Shown here one piece after another: positions 30,985 through 31,250 of a stretch of 31,250 nt of DNA. The notes below the pieces were generated by a model. It was not told where the DNA came from and ran no database searches. It saw only the letters and a program-made list of their open reading frames with translations. The stretch is taken from NCBI GenBank assembly GCA_045533195.1, contig JAZSHI010000011.1, forward strand, positions 1-31,250. Reading direction: 5' to 3'. Source of the stretch: SIG607 sp045533195 (lineage in GTDB: Bacteria > Bacillota > Clostridia > Oscillospirales > Acutalibacteraceae). Each line of letters begins with the position of its first letter. The first letter of the stretch is position 1. The translations under genes and the position numbers were made by a program.

Positions 30985-31013
30985 ATTATAGCAGAAACTT
31001 TAGGTTAAATCAA
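30985..31013 (-). promoter_or_regulatory. Promoter of the PstS-like gene
   Basis: On the minus strand TTGATT (31008-31013), 17 bases, perfect TATAAT (30985-30990), 22 bases before the ATG. Confidence 0.65.
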
Positions 31014-31045
31014 TTATTCATCAGCATCTTTGATTTTAATTTAAT

Positions 31046-31240
31046 CACGGCAAAGCCGTGTATATCATCAATTTCGAAGAAATTGCATATCATCAAAACG
31101 AAGTTTTGTATATCATCAACGGTGTTAACCGTTGCATACCATCATTGCGAAAGGTTTTTTGATACACGCTTCGCGTGATGATATACAGTCCTGACGGACT
31201 GATGAGATACAACGATAGCAAGGCTATCGTTGATGATATG
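31046..31240. repeat. Array of variable-stem hairpins separated by a conserved spacer, inverted in the middle
   Basis: Left part: four small hairpins, CACGGC-AAA-GCCGTG (31046-31060), AATTTC-GAA-GAAATT (31070-31084), AAAAC-GAA-GTTTT (31095-31107) and AACGGT-GTTA-ACCGTT (31118-31133). Each is followed by a spacer close to GTATATCATC (31061-31069, 31085-31094, 31108-31117, 31134-31143). After a central unpaired stretch (31144-31164) come CACGC-TTC-GCGTG (31165-31177), AGTCC-TGAC-GGACT (31187-31200) and AACGATAGC-AAG-GCTATCGTT (31211-31231). These are separated by GATGATATAC-type spacers, the exact reverse complement of the left spacer. Stem sequences differ completely but always self-pair. No gene overlaps it, and it may continue past the right edge. 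I do not recognise the element. Confidence 0.85.
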
Positions 31241-31250
31241 CCATTGCTTT

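Noticed and set aside
31046..31240. CRISPR array
   Set aside because: The conserved unit is only about 10 bases, the variable units are themselves palindromes of 13-21 bases, orientation flips midway, and no cas gene is near.

Overview
The window looks like a chromosomal piece of an anaerobic, low-to-mid GC Firmicute of the Clostridia, most likely a gut member of the Oscillospirales. The reasons are strong AAGGAGG-type ribosome sites, many ferredoxin-dependent oxidoreductase genes, a T-box leader, DUF1653 and PASTA-type proteins, and a bile-salt-hydrolase-like gene. The taxon and habitat are inferences; no rRNA or tRNA gene is present.

Region 1 (1-10616) is an arylacetate / aryl-2-oxoacid block built as two nearly mirror-image modules. 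On the minus strand: a sodium:solute symporter, then iorA, iorB and the start of paaK, which is cut by the left edge. On the plus strand: an acyl/aryl-CoA ligase, a second iorA and iorB, then a T-box leader, a second paaK and an ACT-domain gene. The symporter and the ligase diverge from a region holding three copies of one 19-bp operator-like sequence. The T-box specifier reads best as UUC (Phe). That suggests that paaK and IorAB can run in the biosynthetic direction: arylacetate to arylacetyl-CoA, carboxylation to the arylpyruvate, then the aromatic amino acid.

Region 2 (10630-14615) is a small AT-richer accessory segment: an ECF-like sigma factor with a long C-terminal extension, an Abi_2/AbiF-type HEPN gene broken by an early in-frame stop, a short strongly promoted structured RNA just downstream of it, and an XRE-family regulator. 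The Abi gene plus RNA is the likely defence or toxin-antitoxin locus.

Region 3 (14867-22648) holds an NSS-family amino-acid transporter and an envelope cluster. The cluster has a polytopic membrane protein, a large membrane-anchored protein, a DacF-like protein lacking two of its three catalytic motifs, a metallophosphoesterase, and a PASTA protein whose kinase domain has lost its catalytic residues. Two neighbouring degenerate cell-wall proteins suggest sensing or scaffolding roles rather than catalysis.

Region 4 (22664-28766) is housekeeping: the lower-glycolysis operon pgk-tpiA-gpmI, trmL with a DUF1653 gene, a small membrane protein, and purC.

Region 5 (28751-31250) has a choloylglycine-hydrolase family gene, a membrane-anchored PstS-like binding protein, and at the right edge an unusual array of short hairpins with different stems separated by one conserved spacer that flips orientation in the middle. 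This array is the least explained structure in the window.
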